Of a stretch of DNA of 64,000 nucleotides, positions 39,501 to 53,400 are shown in pieces. A model generated the notes under the pieces. The model had not been told where the DNA came from, searched no databases, and worked only from the letters and a program-made list of their open reading frames with translations. How positions within the stretch are numbered: the first letter of the stretch is position 1; each line of letters opens with the position of its first letter. The translations under genes were made by a program, and so were the position numbers. The DNA is taken from assembly GCA_030562195.1 (NCBI GenBank), contig CM060202.1, forward strand, positions 9,858,001-9,922,000, in the 5' to 3' direction. Source of the DNA: Nipponacmea schrenckii (Eukaryota > Mollusca > Gastropoda > Lottiidae).

Positions 39501-41283
39501 GGCATGGATCTTTTTCGGACTATCCGTATTCATTTATAGCTGGACTGGAATTATGACTGAAGATGACTTTATCAAGGCCCTCGAACTTTCACACACGTCC
39601 GACATTTTCAACGTATCCAAGCTAAAAAGACCTCAGATGCTCGATAATCAATCCTAATTTTCAACAAACGAGCGCCAAGGTCGCCAGCACGAGGCGCCAA
39701 CGGCATCCCGGAATCATTCCAAATGAAATATTGTTTTTTTCTCCTTAGTCCCTTCCACGGCTCTTGTATAAACCAGTATTATTTAAATTTCTGCGAAGAT
39801 AAGATATTGTGAAACTACACGTCACTATTCTTATTTCATATTGTAGAGTATAGAAATAAACTGGTTACAGTATCCTTTTCGTTCTGAATTTCCGCCTAGC
39901 TGCATAGATGTATGAATTGCAGGATAGTGACAAGACACTATTAAGGCTATGAGCAGGGCTGAAAATTCTACAGACGGCGCAAATGGGTTGGGGAGGGGGG
40001 GGGGGGGTATGAAAGATTAAAAAAAACTCCATCACCCACAAGAAAAATTTACAAAAAATTACCATTCCCAGAAATGAGATGGACTCTCCGTCCCACTTCC
40101 CAAATTCTAAATGGCTGTTAAGTGCAACGTCATGAAGTATGCAATGAGTAAATTTTAACAAGACAGATAACTGTTCCAATAGGCGCTTTTCCATTGCAAG
40201 CTCCTCTGGCAAGCATAAACTTACTAGGCGTAACCCATTATCATATTTGGAGAAAATTATCCAAACCCATGCCGTGACTGATTCCCAGGTTTACAAACCA
40301 AAGCCACCCGAACCAACCGGTGCCTAACGATTCGCCGAGATTATCACGTAGGCGACATTTGCCTGCCGTCGAACACACTGATCATTCTGTCATCTACGCA
40401 TGCGTTAGTAGCAGGTAATTCATCACGAATAGAGAATCTAAAAAGATTTTCTTACCTGTGTATTATATCTGTCAGTGTATCTGGAGTTTCTAAATTGATC
40501 TGGATTTCCTTCATATAAAATCTGAGGTTCGGGTACTTAAATGATAAATTGGCCGCATATAGGCCGTATATACCATATCAAGTTATTACGTAGCCTTTGG
40601 CTAAAATGACATATTTTGACATTGACGCCATAATGTCATTGATTACTTGAATAACTCATTGATGGTTCAGCTTGGCACATTAAATTCTCTAACACTAATG
40701 ATCCAAACGTGGGTCGGAGCATCTATCATGCCTGGACCTGCATGTCTCAATGGTTGTTTTCACGTCCGTGGAAATAATAGGACTATTTATATATTGTATC
40801 CAACTGAAAAAAAGGTCCATTGCTTAGAAGCTTTGTTTTGTTTTTTTGTGTGTGTGTGTGTTATTGAAAGATCTTTTGATCATGATATTGTGACTGAGAT
40901 AATATAGGAACATGAAACAAGAAATTTAATGAATTTGTTTCAGGGTTTACATTTGTAATTGCTGTCCCGACTATAACCGGAAGTTTTAAAGGCCGTTTAC
41001 CGTATTATATCAGGGTTTAAATATAAATTATTTTATCCATCTTTTTACATAAAATAAATCACAATGCCCTTGAAAACTTTAATGTCAACATGGCCTCATG
41101 CACCTATTAATCTACATGCAACCCCATTTGATAAGTATTTGCAAGAAAGCATATTATAATTTTTCATTATTCTGTTGATGTACACAGCGCCTTTCAGAAT
41201 TGTTAGGTACTTTTTGTTGTAAAAACTTCTATATTCCGGTAATAACATAATAAATTAATTTTGTTGTTATTTTGATATTTCAG
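36595..41283. other. Intergenic DNA, no gene established
   Basis: No supported gene. A GC-richer spot at about 37165-37230 has an RFX-like X-box (37175-37188). A possible donor GAG/GTATGT follows at about 37334, but no partner exon could be assigned. Another CpG-bearing patch near 40330-40420 includes a possible donor at 40415 (CAG/GTAATT), which could belong to a 5' exon of the DUF229 gene. A poly-G run lies near 39985-40005 and a (TG)n tract near 40845-40860. Confidence 0.4.
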
Positions 41284-43231
41284 ACGAAGAGATGTGAAGA
41301 TAAAAAAAATCATTGCTTTGTTTTTGATTATCATAATGACGTCATCACTAATAGCTCATTGGTTTAGTCGAAGTATAGTAGTGCCCCGATATTACAAGTC
41401 TCGAAAGTTTCGCCCACGTGATTTTCTTGTAGATGCGGCGGCCTGTCGTATACCGGATATCGACCCGTTTGATACATCCGCTGAAGAACACATTCGCATG
41501 ACCAAAAAAATCCGATGTACTGGAAAACCTTCCATAACGTATCAGGACATGACGATGTTGAGATTAAATTGGACTGTGATAAATGGCTATTTTAAGGGCG
41601 ACTTTTCTGAGTGTAATTATCAAGGAATACGTCGAGGCTCACAAATGTCCGATAAACATTTTATATACACCGAATTAAGTCCGCCTTTCCACGCAGACAT
41701 CAACATGACTGAAGAATTCATTCGCGTGTATTGCTTCAGTCGTTCTGCTGGTAAAATATATACCAACTTTCATTCATTTATTATACCGAAGCCAGACAGA
41801 GTTGAAGTTCTTAGAAGAAGACTTCAGAAACATCTGTTTGTTCATCAACCCAAAGAACTGCTTAATGTCATCATGCTTGGACTAGACTCGGTATCCAGAC
41901 TCAATCACATCCGTTCAATGCCATTGACAAGGTCCTTTTTATTAAAAAATCTTTCCGCGGTCGAACTTCAAGGCTATACCAAGGTGGCAGATAACACGTT
42001 TGTTAATGTAGTACCTATGACAACGGGAAAGTTTGTGGAGGAATTGCCTTGGGATGAAAATAAAAGAATGGAATCATTTGATAAATATAACTTCATTTGG
42101 AAAAACTTTTCTGCGGCAGGATATCCGACACTCTACGCTGAAGATGCTCCAAAAATGGCAATTTTCACTTATCTAAAACGTGGGTTTTATCAACCGCCTG
42201 CCGATTTCTACAACCGCGCATTTTCGAATGCAATGGAGAAACACCTGTCTATGTGGAATACTGACCATCAGTGTGTTGGTGATCGCCTGGAAACCGACAT
42301 CATTCTGGACTATACTCGAGATCTTGCGCGCGCTTTTCCAAAACATCCACATTTCGCATTTAGTTTTATAACGAGGCTTACACATGACGTATTATCTAAC
42401 GCTATGCTGGCAGACGAAGTTTACCATAAACGTCTTCAAGGAATTTAAACGTCAAGGAATTTTTAATTCTTCAATTGTATTTCTATTTAGCGACCATGGA
42501 CTACGCTTTGGATCGTTCCGAGAAACCTACATTGGGAAATTGGAGGAACGCTTACCGATGGTGTATGTGATTTTTCCAGAATGGTTTTCCAAAAAATATC
42601 CCGAAATAAATTCAAATTTGCTTAAAAATAGGAACCGATTAACAACACCCTTTGATATTTATGAGACATTGAAAGATATCTTATATTTCAAAGGTCGGCC
42701 TTCGGGTTTTGTGGATGTGAAACAAAGGGGAATAAGTCTTTTTGAAGAAATCCCAAAAAGTAGGACTTGTGACCATGCTGGTATCTTGCCTCATTGGTGT
42801 GTGTGTATGAACCAAATAGAACTTTCAGTAACTGATAAGTTTTCCAGATTAAGTGTGAAATATCTACTATCCTATATAAATAAAAAGTTATCTCGATATC
42901 GAGATAGGTGTGCTACTTTAGTTCTGGGTCACGTTAAGTCTGTACATGTGGTTTTAAAAATAACGATCAATTATTACGATTTGATCACAGTACCAATGAC
43001 GTTATAAATAGAACAGTTGTGTATGGTAAACGAACAAGTGTGATATCATTATTTCAACTGTCTGTGGTGCTATTACCAGGAGCTGGTGTGTTCGAAGCTA
43101 CTGTCCGATATGATGAAACTGCGCGTCAGTTTGGAATGGCTGGTGAAATCAGTCGCATTAATAGATATGGACATCTCGGTGATTGCGTGGACCTTCCTAG
43201 AATTCGTAAATTTTGCTTTTGTGTTACATAG
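41284..43231 (+). pseudogene. DUF229 family protein, two frameshifts (copy 1)
   Basis: Function unknown; DUF229 proteins have an alkaline-phosphatase/sulfatase-like fold. The visible exon follows an acceptor (TATTTCAG/ACG) at 41284, so the start codon probably lies in an unseen upstream exon; the first in-frame ATG inside is 41336. The N-terminus has a basic-hydrophobic signal anchor (KKIIALFLIIIMTSSLIAHW). The family landmarks are in order: GLDSVSR (residues 196-202 counted from 41294), TRLTHD (about 42376), FSDHG (about 42488), KLEERLP, TTPFDIYETL, and the C-terminal EATVRYDE, SRINRYGHL and FCFC. The frame shifts by one near 42428 and shifts back near 42940-42960, so each segment is well preserved but not contiguous. 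This could be a young pseudogene or two assembly errors. A partial duplicate lies at 62608-64000. Confidence 0.87.
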
Positions 43232-44462
43232 AATTTAAATATATTACAAAAAATTCTTAGTTTATTCTTTTAAAAAAACACTAACAATCGCTGTTCGTAA
43301 TTGAATTACATGTATTTGAATCGCTCCAGATGTTACTTACATCTTAATGTATCAAATTCATGTATTTTAATGCTGAAATACATAGTCTCTACTTGTAACA
43401 TGGAAAATTGCTAGAGGAGAATCTCTCTTATAACACCTAATACCAGATCATTGGCACATTACATAATTAGAACGATGAAGATACCACGAATTGGGACAGC
43501 GTAATTGCAGCATAAAAAAGTCCATACGATATACATGTACATCTTATCAAGATTTTGTACCGAAATGGAGAAAACCCAACAGTTTCTACCTGTACGTACT
43601 CGAATGACTATACATTCCCTCTTTCTTTTACGATTGCTGTTGATAATCTCAAGCGAATCTAGAATCTATATATATATATATATATAAATACATGCAATGG
43701 GTCAACGTGACAATATTAGGCTTATATTAACGAGTACACTTATAAATAGAATGTACTCTTTTGCGATACTATTGTACGATGCCTGGCTAATTAGGGCTAT
43801 CTCTTTCATTTTGTTATCTCATATTAAAGTTTCGTGCCTGTTAAACAGTAGTCTATGCTTCATAGAAAATAATTAACCATTTGAAATGAAATTTGGTTAT
43901 CATTTGTCAATTGTGTTGTAATTTAAGAATAAGAATAATATAGATTTTAAATATGAATAAATTTAAGGAGGAATCTGAGGAATATTTGGAATTTCAGCTG
44001 GAATGTGTAATGTAAATGGTTTCAGAACTTGAAGTGTTTCATGACATTTCAGACGTGCATACGTTTCACTAGAAAATTATGAATAATGGAATTGATTTCG
44101 TGTCATTTGACAGATATATTAGAGCAAGAGATATAAGAATCTTATTGCTAACTTTATTTAAATCGAAGTTACAATTTACAAATATCTGCTCTCTCATTTA
44201 GTAAAACGTATTTTGGACATGTAAATGCTTTTTGTGGGAATATTTTTTATAAAGAATGGTTAACAATTTGAAATTGTCATTGATATCTTTCTACTGAACC
44301 ATTAAGTAGTAATTTCTTATTAGAGCGAGGACGTATTAATAAACATAATATGACATGTAGACTATCAGTAGTTTACATCGGCCTAATTGAATAGGAGTGT
44401 TATATGCAAGTATACCTCTACGTTTACCAAGAATAAATAGGTGATACAAATAAGTGGTGAAA
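43232..44462. other. DUF229 3' flank and MCT upstream region
   Basis: 43232-43596 is the part of the DUF229 3' flank that is duplicated at 63630-64000. An (AT)n microsatellite lies at about 43663-43686. The 5'UTR and promoter of the transporter gene should lie in the last part, but I cannot place them. Confidence 0.55.
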
Positions 44463-47400
44463 ATGGAATATGTTAAAGATAGAGATCAAGGTTGGGCCTG
44501 GATTGTTTTATTAGCAGCTTCTATCAACATTTTCTTGGGATCAGGATTTGCTTTCACAGCAGGAATGTTCCAGGCTGTGTTTTTAGAACAGTTTAAAGAG
44601 AGTGTTGCTTATACTGCATGGACCACTGCTTTATTCTCATCTCTATTACAACTCACAGGTATGTACAATTGTTTTCGGTCAGCACTTCGGGTATCAAATA
44701 CACCGCCTATTAACACTGTCGATTTATTGTCAAACTGTAAGTAAGCGGATCAAAACGAACATGGAATGATAGAGGAATATTTAAAATTGAAATGGTAGAA
44801 ATTTATAAATTCGCCTCTCAAGATATTGTATTTGGGACATATCAGAAGGAAATGATATTCGTCTTCAACAAGTGATAAATCACGTTGTTGGTATAAGATG
44901 CGTTTATCAACAGGAATTTGTATGTACCGACCTCTCAATTTCTAATTGATGTTTACTACGTCTCAATGAGGTCAATGTCCTTTTATGTTGTGGGTTTTTG
45001 ATATGCTTTAGATAGTGCGATGGAGTAGAAATGAATGGTTTGAAAAAACCACGTTCTCAATTATTGTGAAAAAGCTTAATTTGTTTAGGTTAAGCAGGAT
45101 GAATACAGTTGAAGCCGGGTCCATATCTTCATTAAAATTTGCATTTCATAAGGGGTTATTTTGAAAAGAGGTGTTATCAAGATTAGGTACTCTTAGTAGT
45201 ATAGAGTTAGATATATTTGTAGAGATTGTATTCTGGCCTAATTTGTACCAGTAATCAAACATGAGCTATATAAAATGAACTACCCCAAGACCCCAAACAT
45301 CAGATGAATAAGGAGATATTTGTTTTATGAATACATGAAAATAAGAGAAGCCAACTTTAATATTTGTTTCACCATATAAATCAGAAGTTTCGTGCTACTT
45401 AAGCCGGTTGTTTAGCCGCCTATATAACTCAAATTAAGGAAAATTATAAAGCATTTTAACAAAATGTATACACTGTGGGTAAAAAATGTGTGGCATTTGT
45501 GCGAAATGAATATGATTATTTATTTCTAGCACAGAAAAATGTTATTATAGTAGAATTCCAAAGTATTTATAATAATAATATTGTTCATTGACCATAAAGT
45601 AGTGGTGTGTGATCGAAAGGTCATTAATATTAAGGTATCGAAATGTTTTGAGTAAATCCGGTAACTAACGTCATATTATCTTCAATTTCACTAAGTATTT
45701 TAATAATGTTAAACTCCGCCATATTTTTATCAATCAAATCACTAGGTAACTTTACTCTAGAATTGTTCTCAACAACGGAACTCTTATCTTCACACATGAC
45801 CCTGTTAACCGCCAACATTTTTTTAGGTCACTATCTGTCAAATCATGGCAATAGGCATCAACTTCCTCTAGTTCACCTATACAAACTCTTTTTTGATTGG
45901 TCACATTTGAAACTAGCACATTAAGTATACTATGATTTGGTTTGACCAAACTTTAAACTCCTCATAATAATTGGTCCTCAAATACAACTGTCTACAGTCA
46001 ACATTGGGTACTTTGTCACTCCAAGCAACTTTAACTGGAATAATTTTCTGCATTAAGGATAATATATTAACATTCTTTAGTGTCACAACTGTATTTTTAG
46101 GAATAGGTTCCACTGGTTTAAGTCTTTTACATCAATAGTCACCAAGGATGTCTCTAATTCACCAACCTTAAAAACATTCCTACACAAATCAACCAGACCA
46201 TAAAATCCGATCCTTATATGAAATCACAATTTAAGGTATCAGCAACTAAAACTGTACTCTTAAACAAACTACCTGCTATAAAAATATTAGCCTGAAAACA
46301 CCCTACAATAGGCAAAGTCTCTTTAGAAGTTACTGAAAGTCTTAAGTTTACAGATTTAAGTTTGACATTTGGCAAATTTTGTACAAACTTCTACTACAAA
46401 TTGTCACATCTTCACCAGTGTCAGATAGTGCAGGAACTCTGACATCGTTCAACTGTGTCTCAATAAAAATATCCTTACAAGGTCTCACACTTGACACAGG
46501 AATATCAACATGTTTTGCTGTCTGAATTTTAGACAAATCTTTCCAAATTTCATCTACCTTATCTTTAGAATCGACATAAACAATATTGTCAATTACACCA
46601 GTTTTATGGTTATGTTTAGGTTTCAATTTCGCAACTGTGGGGCATGCATTCTTGTAATTTCCATAACCTTGACATCCATAACACTGAATACTTTTGTTAT
46701 CAAGTCTGTCTGAAGTGCCATTTACAGGATTTATTCTGCCCCTATTATTACTACCAATATGTCTATTATAAATTCTATTGTCTCTTGTTTATTTCTCATC
46801 CTTAGGTACAACATCTCCATAAACTATCATGTTCAATAATGTCAACTTTTCTTGTGTCTCGAAAATTATTACTGTCATTAGTGTCAGACTTTAAATATTT
46901 TGCATTCTGATCAGCAAATCTAGCCACATAATCCTGGTAATGTCTTAAATTAGGTTCTCTATTATAAAATAACACCTTTTAATGTTCTGTCTTTTATGCA
47001 TTGGATAAACCTTTCTGTAATCCTCAGTTCAATTCTGTCAACTCTGAAACTATGGTGGTCAATTATGGACAGAATAAAATTCAGTGAAGAAATCACTATG
47101 TCGTAATACAAAAAACATTTTACCTTTAATGTAAATGTCTTTTGTACTAATACCTAAAATACATCAAGCATTTAACATAATGCAAACGATATTTTACCTT
47201 TAATGCAAATGTTGTGTGTACTAATACCTAAATTACATTGTGCATCAAACCTTTATTGTACCACAAATAACAAAAATTCTGATTGGTCCAAATACATCAT
47301 GTCTTTGCAATTTGGCGTATTAATTTCAGTGAACTAGTTACAAATCTTGTTAATTTAAATGTTAATGATAAAAAGGATGTTTTCTTTTTCATTCGATAGA

Positions 47401-50400
47401 GCACGTGTAGTTTGTTGTTATGTGCGTCATACTGCACCTAACGTCATAAAACCGAATAACCCATGTTCTAAATTATCCATAAAAAAGAGTCCGGGAACAA
47501 AATAATCACAATTTGTGGTACAATTCCGATAAAAGACTTTCTGTTTTAGATTTAGAGGGGGTTTATTCGATATTTAACCATGCTTGAATATACCATTAGA
47601 GACCCTCGACCGCAAGCGGTCTCGGGATCTAATGATTCAAGCATGGTTTAATTAGAAGATAAACACTTTCTATTTTAGATTTAGAGGGGGTTTATTCGAT
47701 ATTTAACCATGTTTGAATCATTAGATCCCGAGACCGCTTGCGGTCGAGGGTCTCTAATGGTATATTCAAGCATTAAACCCCATGTATTTCGACCAATCAG
47801 AACTCAGAATTTTTGTTATTTGTGGTACAATATCAAATAAACCCCCTCTAAATCTAAAACAGAAAGTGTTTATCTTCTAAATGACTAAGTAAAACGTCAA
47901 AATACGTAATACAATCAACAAAATACCACTAGTGATTTCACGCATTACATATTCACACTTAACATAACTACTTCAACAAAGTACAAGTTACTTTCACTAT
48001 ATGCGAATGAGCTTAGGGGAGGAGCTTAAAATGTCAATTATTCATTTTAACTAAATGCTCCCTGTAACGTCCATTTCATCCTCAAACCACCTCGTGTCCA
48101 AATATTTTCGACTGTGTCAAACAATTGTATTGAGTTAATTTATAGATTAAACTCTATGTTCATAAGCTGTTCATGACTGATTCGTACCCAAATTGGAAAA
48201 AAATATAATAGCCGTTTCGAAACCATAACGCTTAATGTCAAAGTTTTCAGTCGTTTCGTACCTAGCCATTTCGTACCCTAACATTTTTCTCTTAATATGA
48301 CGAAAAGGCAACTTTGACAATCCGATTAGCACATATTTGAGATTCTTTAGTAGGCTGTAACATTTCTTGGTTTTCTAAGCAACAAAAACAGTTGGTAATA
48401 CACTCCTACACATCCTTCCCATAAATCCCTCCAAAAGCGTTCAATTCTACAAAAAAATAACATTTGATAAAACACCTGTGAAAGCCTTCCCCATTCAAAT
48501 CAAATTTCTTACGAATGTCTTCATCACATTATTTTATTTCTATTCAGTATTCAGGATTGACACCTTAAGCTGAATCTCACATATGTGCTATCTCCAAGTA
48601 GTTATGGGAGAAAACCTGATACGATAAACTTCGTACTCTGTCCATGAAGGTCCAGTACTTTTCATTTTGTTTTACTTCAATACTAGCCAAGGATTTTGCT
48701 GCATGTGCCTTGTCAGCCTGGGGTATAAAACATTTTGATAAGCTCATCTCAGAGGCCAAGAGTTCCAGTGTTTTGCTGCTGATCTAAAGGGTACCTGGCT
48801 GGTTCTACACATTGAATAATAAAGAGGTTAGATTTGATTGTTTGAGAAATCTTTCTTATCCTACACACTTCTTCAAATATTTTAATAAAATAAATTAATG
48901 TCAGACCATCACACTCAGTTGATCCAGAAAATGAAACATTAGATAATACACAATGTAATTTTGGCTGTTGGGTACTCTCTGATTTGAGTCAACTGGGTTT
49001 GGATTACTATCACTACTGTCATTTAAGGATCTAACCTGTTCTACATTTTCACTAGGCCTATTTGGTCTATAACTGCCATCCAAAGTCATTCTAGTAACAG
49101 TGTCAGATAAACCAGTAACTTTGTTATTTAAATCTCCAAAGATTTTAATCATTTCTTGCATACCAAACAGGAGTTCTGTAAGCTGAGCATTCTCAACCTA
49201 AAGGCCCCCGCACATGGAGAGAATATAGCGCGCACCAATAGCGCAGCGCCATTGGCGCGCTCTACTTTCACACCAATTATTTGCCGTACACGATGCGCAT
49301 TTCGCTCAGCTCTAGTCTCGCGTTGATATCACATGATCAGTCAAAATGGCGGACTACCACAGTGAAAGTTCAAGCGATGACGAAGAAGAGGGAATGCAGT
49401 TGTTATTGCTGTTATTACTACGTCATAGACGTCGTAGACTAAATGCAGCTAGTCGCAAGATTTGGTGAAGAGTCTGGATTCGACGTCGACGAAGAATATT
49501 CCATAACCTGGTCAACGAGCTCAATGCAGAGGATCGATAGCAATCTCGCTGGTCTAGATCGTGATTCATTTCACCACAATTTGACTTAAGTTGAGCCATT
49601 AATATCAAAAGAAGTCACAGCCATGCGGCCATCAATCCCTGCTAGTGAAAGACTTTCGCTGACGTTAAGATTCCTTGCTACAGGTACCTCTAAACCACTT
49701 TGAATTCCTTTATTTACTGTAGTAGGCCTCTTGGGACTAGGCCTAGGCCCTTTTAAACGTAAGGGCGTAGAGTTCGATCCCGGCATGGGCCGACATTATA
49801 TCTTTGGGTTTTATCGATGCGGATCGGAGGGGCCGACATGGAAAAAGTGCATAGTTGTTCGGATGAATGTTCGGCAGCAGTAAATCGAGTCCCAGTGTGC
49901 TATAGGCTACCCCGGCAGTTGGACTACAAAAAAAGAGAGTAGACCTAGATGCTGTACTTAGTTGTCCTTCATCATGTCCCTCAATGAACATTGTATGGTG
50001 TTTCCCGTCATAAACAGATGCAAAAAAGTAGGACGTACATATTGAATTATATTCTTGATTTTAACTAGTGCTGTGCAATTCATCAAACACTATTTTCAAT
50101 TTTGATTTTTCAGGAGAAACATTACAAAGTCTCTCAATGCAGTTCAGACTTGGAGATCGAACCGTATCTGGAATCGTTGATGAAACCTGTCAGGCCTTCA
50201 AAGAAAACTTCTTGAAGGTAATTCTATTTAATCCACAGTCATTATTTTATAATATTGTTTACAAAAACAAATCCATAAAGGAAAAAAATAACTTCTTTTG
50301 CTTAATAGATAATAGATAGGTCTTGAATATATGTAAATAGTCTTCAGAAGTACTGGATATGTACGAACATCGCAAAAACTCTCTACGCTAAATATACCGT

Positions 50401-53400
50401 AAAATAGAAATTTTTCTTTCTTTTTCTATAAATATATTTTCTATATATTGCGTAGTTTCACTAATATTGAGTCGATATTTTAACTTTCAAATGCGGATAA
50501 TTATGGATATTAAGATTAAACTTTTAACGTTGACGGATGGTGCTCCTTTAAGACTATTAAGACAAATTATAGATTAAAGAATTTGGAAGAGACCACAGAT
50601 GTCTCTTGTGACTCGGAAAGGGGGATGCTGCGGACACTAGATGTTCGAGAATTAAAATGCTGGTCAAACCGTTATTATTGTTTTGTGCAAGCCACATATT
50701 TGTTTAAGGCGGGGTATGATCTTGCTGAGAAAAGTATGGAGGCTGGTTTTGAAGATTGTGATTACTGTAGATCAATGTGCCTGATTGTACCCGAAAAAAA
50801 AATTCATTAATCTTATGGCCAACTAACTGGCGGATTCTTGTGTCCAGTTCAGACAATGTCTCAATGACATATAACGAAAAGGAGTCAACAGTGGGTTTTT
50901 TACCACCACCATCCTGTCTTTTCTCAGTTTTGTCTGAGAGTGATTTGGTCAGACCTTTAATGAATCCATATTCTTCATCAGCCTGGCGTTTCCTAGACCG
51001 ATTTGACAGGGTTTTTATTAGAGGCTGTTCGTCGATTTTGGCTTATTATTAGCATGAGGATGTTGCTGGTCTTCCCGATCATCGTCTTCCATTAGTTCTA
51101 CAAAGCTTTCACCATCATCCTCAACAAGGGAATCATCACCAGCCTCTATATCAATATCATCGGCTTCAAATGCCTGAAAAAAGAAAGATAACCTCACATA
51201 TTATATGTTACATACTTTTTTATTTTTACAGGCTCCAACATCACCAGATGAATGGAAAAAAGTATCTGATGACTTATTCCACAAGTGGAATTGGGGCCAT
51301 TGATGGCAAACACATTGCCATAAAGCAACCTGATGGTATCAACTATCAAAAAAGCCTTGGATAACAAATCCATCAACCTGCCACCCCCTTCATCTGTCAG
51401 TGGAATTCAAGATTCCAAAATAGAGTATCATTTCGTGGGAGACGATGATTTTTTCTCTTCAAATGACAATGATGAAACCATATCCTCACAGAAATCTCGA
51501 CAAAGACAAACGAATTTTCAATTATCGACTCTCCAGAGTCAGACGTGTCGTTGAAAATTCTTTCGGCATTTTGGCAAACCGTTTTAGAGTATTCCTGACG
51601 ACTATCATTTTGCATCCTGATAAAGTAACGTGTTGCATAATTACATGATTGAAAAAAATAAACATTCCAATAATAGCGTTGCAGATGTTGAAAATGTCAG
51701 CCACAATATTGTCACTGCTGGTGCTTTGAGAAATGATTCACAGCTTATAGGGATGCAACCAACACTGTGTCGAAATGCTGCAACTGATGCAAAGAGTCAG
51801 AGGGAAGTTTTAACTGGATACTTTTCATCTGAATATGGTGCTGTCTCTTGGCAAAATGATATATTAGGTGTCAACTGAAAGGGTGCAGACCAAGTGTTTT
51901 GTCTAGACAAAATGAATGTTTTAATGAGATTCGGTAGAATTGAAGACGTGTCTGTGTATAAAAATTATCACTAGGATTTATATTGTGTTGTCTTTTATTT
52001 TGATATATACTTAGTGTCCAAATTTGATACCGAAGGTCTTGTTGTCAGAACTATAGGAAATGTAACTTCTCAAGCCAGGGGCGTAGCTACCGGGGGGGTG
52101 TGGGGGGGGGGGGGTAAAAAGTCAAAACATTGTGTTGGTAATGATCGGTCGATAAAAGACGGCAAGGTGGGACCGTCGGTAAAACCAATTAACCTAAAAA
52201 GTAAAAACCATGTGTTGGTTATGATTTTATCAGTAAACTATCAACATTAAAAGTATTTTTTTTTTACTGAAACTACCGGAATCGGTCGGTATAAGTTGGT
52301 TATGACTGGAGTCTTCGGTAAAACCGATTGGTTAACGGATACCCTTGTTATTGGTAAGCTGTTCGTTATTTGAATTTGTCGGTAAAACGCGGAATTGGCC
52401 GATAGAAGAAGGTCATAGATGGAGCCGTCGGTAAAACCGATTTGTTAACCGAAAGAGTGAAAACCTTGTGTCTCTTAAGATATTATCGGTAAACCGTTCG
52501 TCTACATTAAAGTGATTTTTACTAAACTTGTCGGTAAAACGCGGAATCGGTCGATAATAGACGGTCATGGATGGGAAATAGAGCCTTCAGTAAAACCGAT
52601 TGGCTGACCGAAAGTGTGAAAACCTTGTGTCAGTTATGATGTTATCGGAAAACTGTTCGTCTACATAAAAAGTGATTTTTACTGAACTTGTCGTAAACCG
52701 CAGAATAGGTCAAAAAAGGCTATATAATACATATGGTTGTCCGACGAAAATTGATAATTTTGACCGGTGGAAACGACTTCCAAAATCGCGTCAGATATAT
52801 TTTCCGGGTTTCCTAGTTTGTAAAATTTTCAAGGGGGAGAACAATAGAACCCCCCCCCCCCCATGTCGGTAAAACGCAGAATAGGTCGAAAAAGGACATA
52901 GAAAACATATGGTTTTCCGATAAAAATTGATAATTTGGACCAGTGGAAAAGACTTCCAAAATCGCATCAGATGTATTCTCCGGGTTTCCAAGTATGTAAA
53001 ATTTTCCGGGGAAGGACCCCCGAACCCCCCGCCACTGCAGGGCCGAATACGAAGGCCTTTGGCCTGCAGGGCTTGCCTTGGAAAAATCACCTTTCAGTCC
53101 CCCCTCTCAGACATATTCTAGATACACCCCTGATTGATATGGTTTTCTAAGGTTTAGGATTTGCTTTAACGATGGATTTCGTTCGTGTATAATGTATATA
53201 CTTAAAAGTGCGAGTAAGTTATTTTTGCCCCGGGAAGAACACGTGTTCGTCGGTAAAACTTTGACGTTACACGTGTTCGTCGGTAAAACTTAGACGTTAC
53301 ACCCCCCAGTCAAAATGGTCACGCTACTCTCCTGTCTCAAGCAACCACTTAGTTCTTTTAGAGAATTTCCTCGCACTTCCAATTGGACTACCTTTTTTTA

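Larger units (their letters stand above)
49346..51878 (+). pseudogene. PIF/Harbinger transposase, internally deleted
   Basis: DDE nuclease of the HARBI1 type, now broken. Exon 1 (49346 to about 49681) starts [15 protein letters not shown], with family segments IFHNLVNEL and [13 protein letters not shown] after frame breaks. Exon 2 (about 50113-50216) is [20 protein letters not shown]. Exon 3 from 51229, after a clear acceptor, has [13 protein letters not shown] and [13 protein letters not shown], which contains the first catalytic Asp. The segment that normally carries the second catalytic Asp is missing: the frame jumps to [14 protein letters not shown] frameshift later, [20 protein letters not shown] carries the catalytic Glu. 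The frame ends at 51878. It cannot encode active enzyme. Confidence 0.9.

Noticed and set aside
42384..43007. A short intron between the two DUF229 frames instead of a frameshift
   Set aside because: Only 9-20 bases separate the frames near 42428, too short for an intron, and comparison with copy 2 shows indels there.
52690..53040. Proline-rich peptide frames in both strands near the poly-C runs
   Set aside because: They are by-products of a non-coding hAT-like element with direct duplications and homopolymers.
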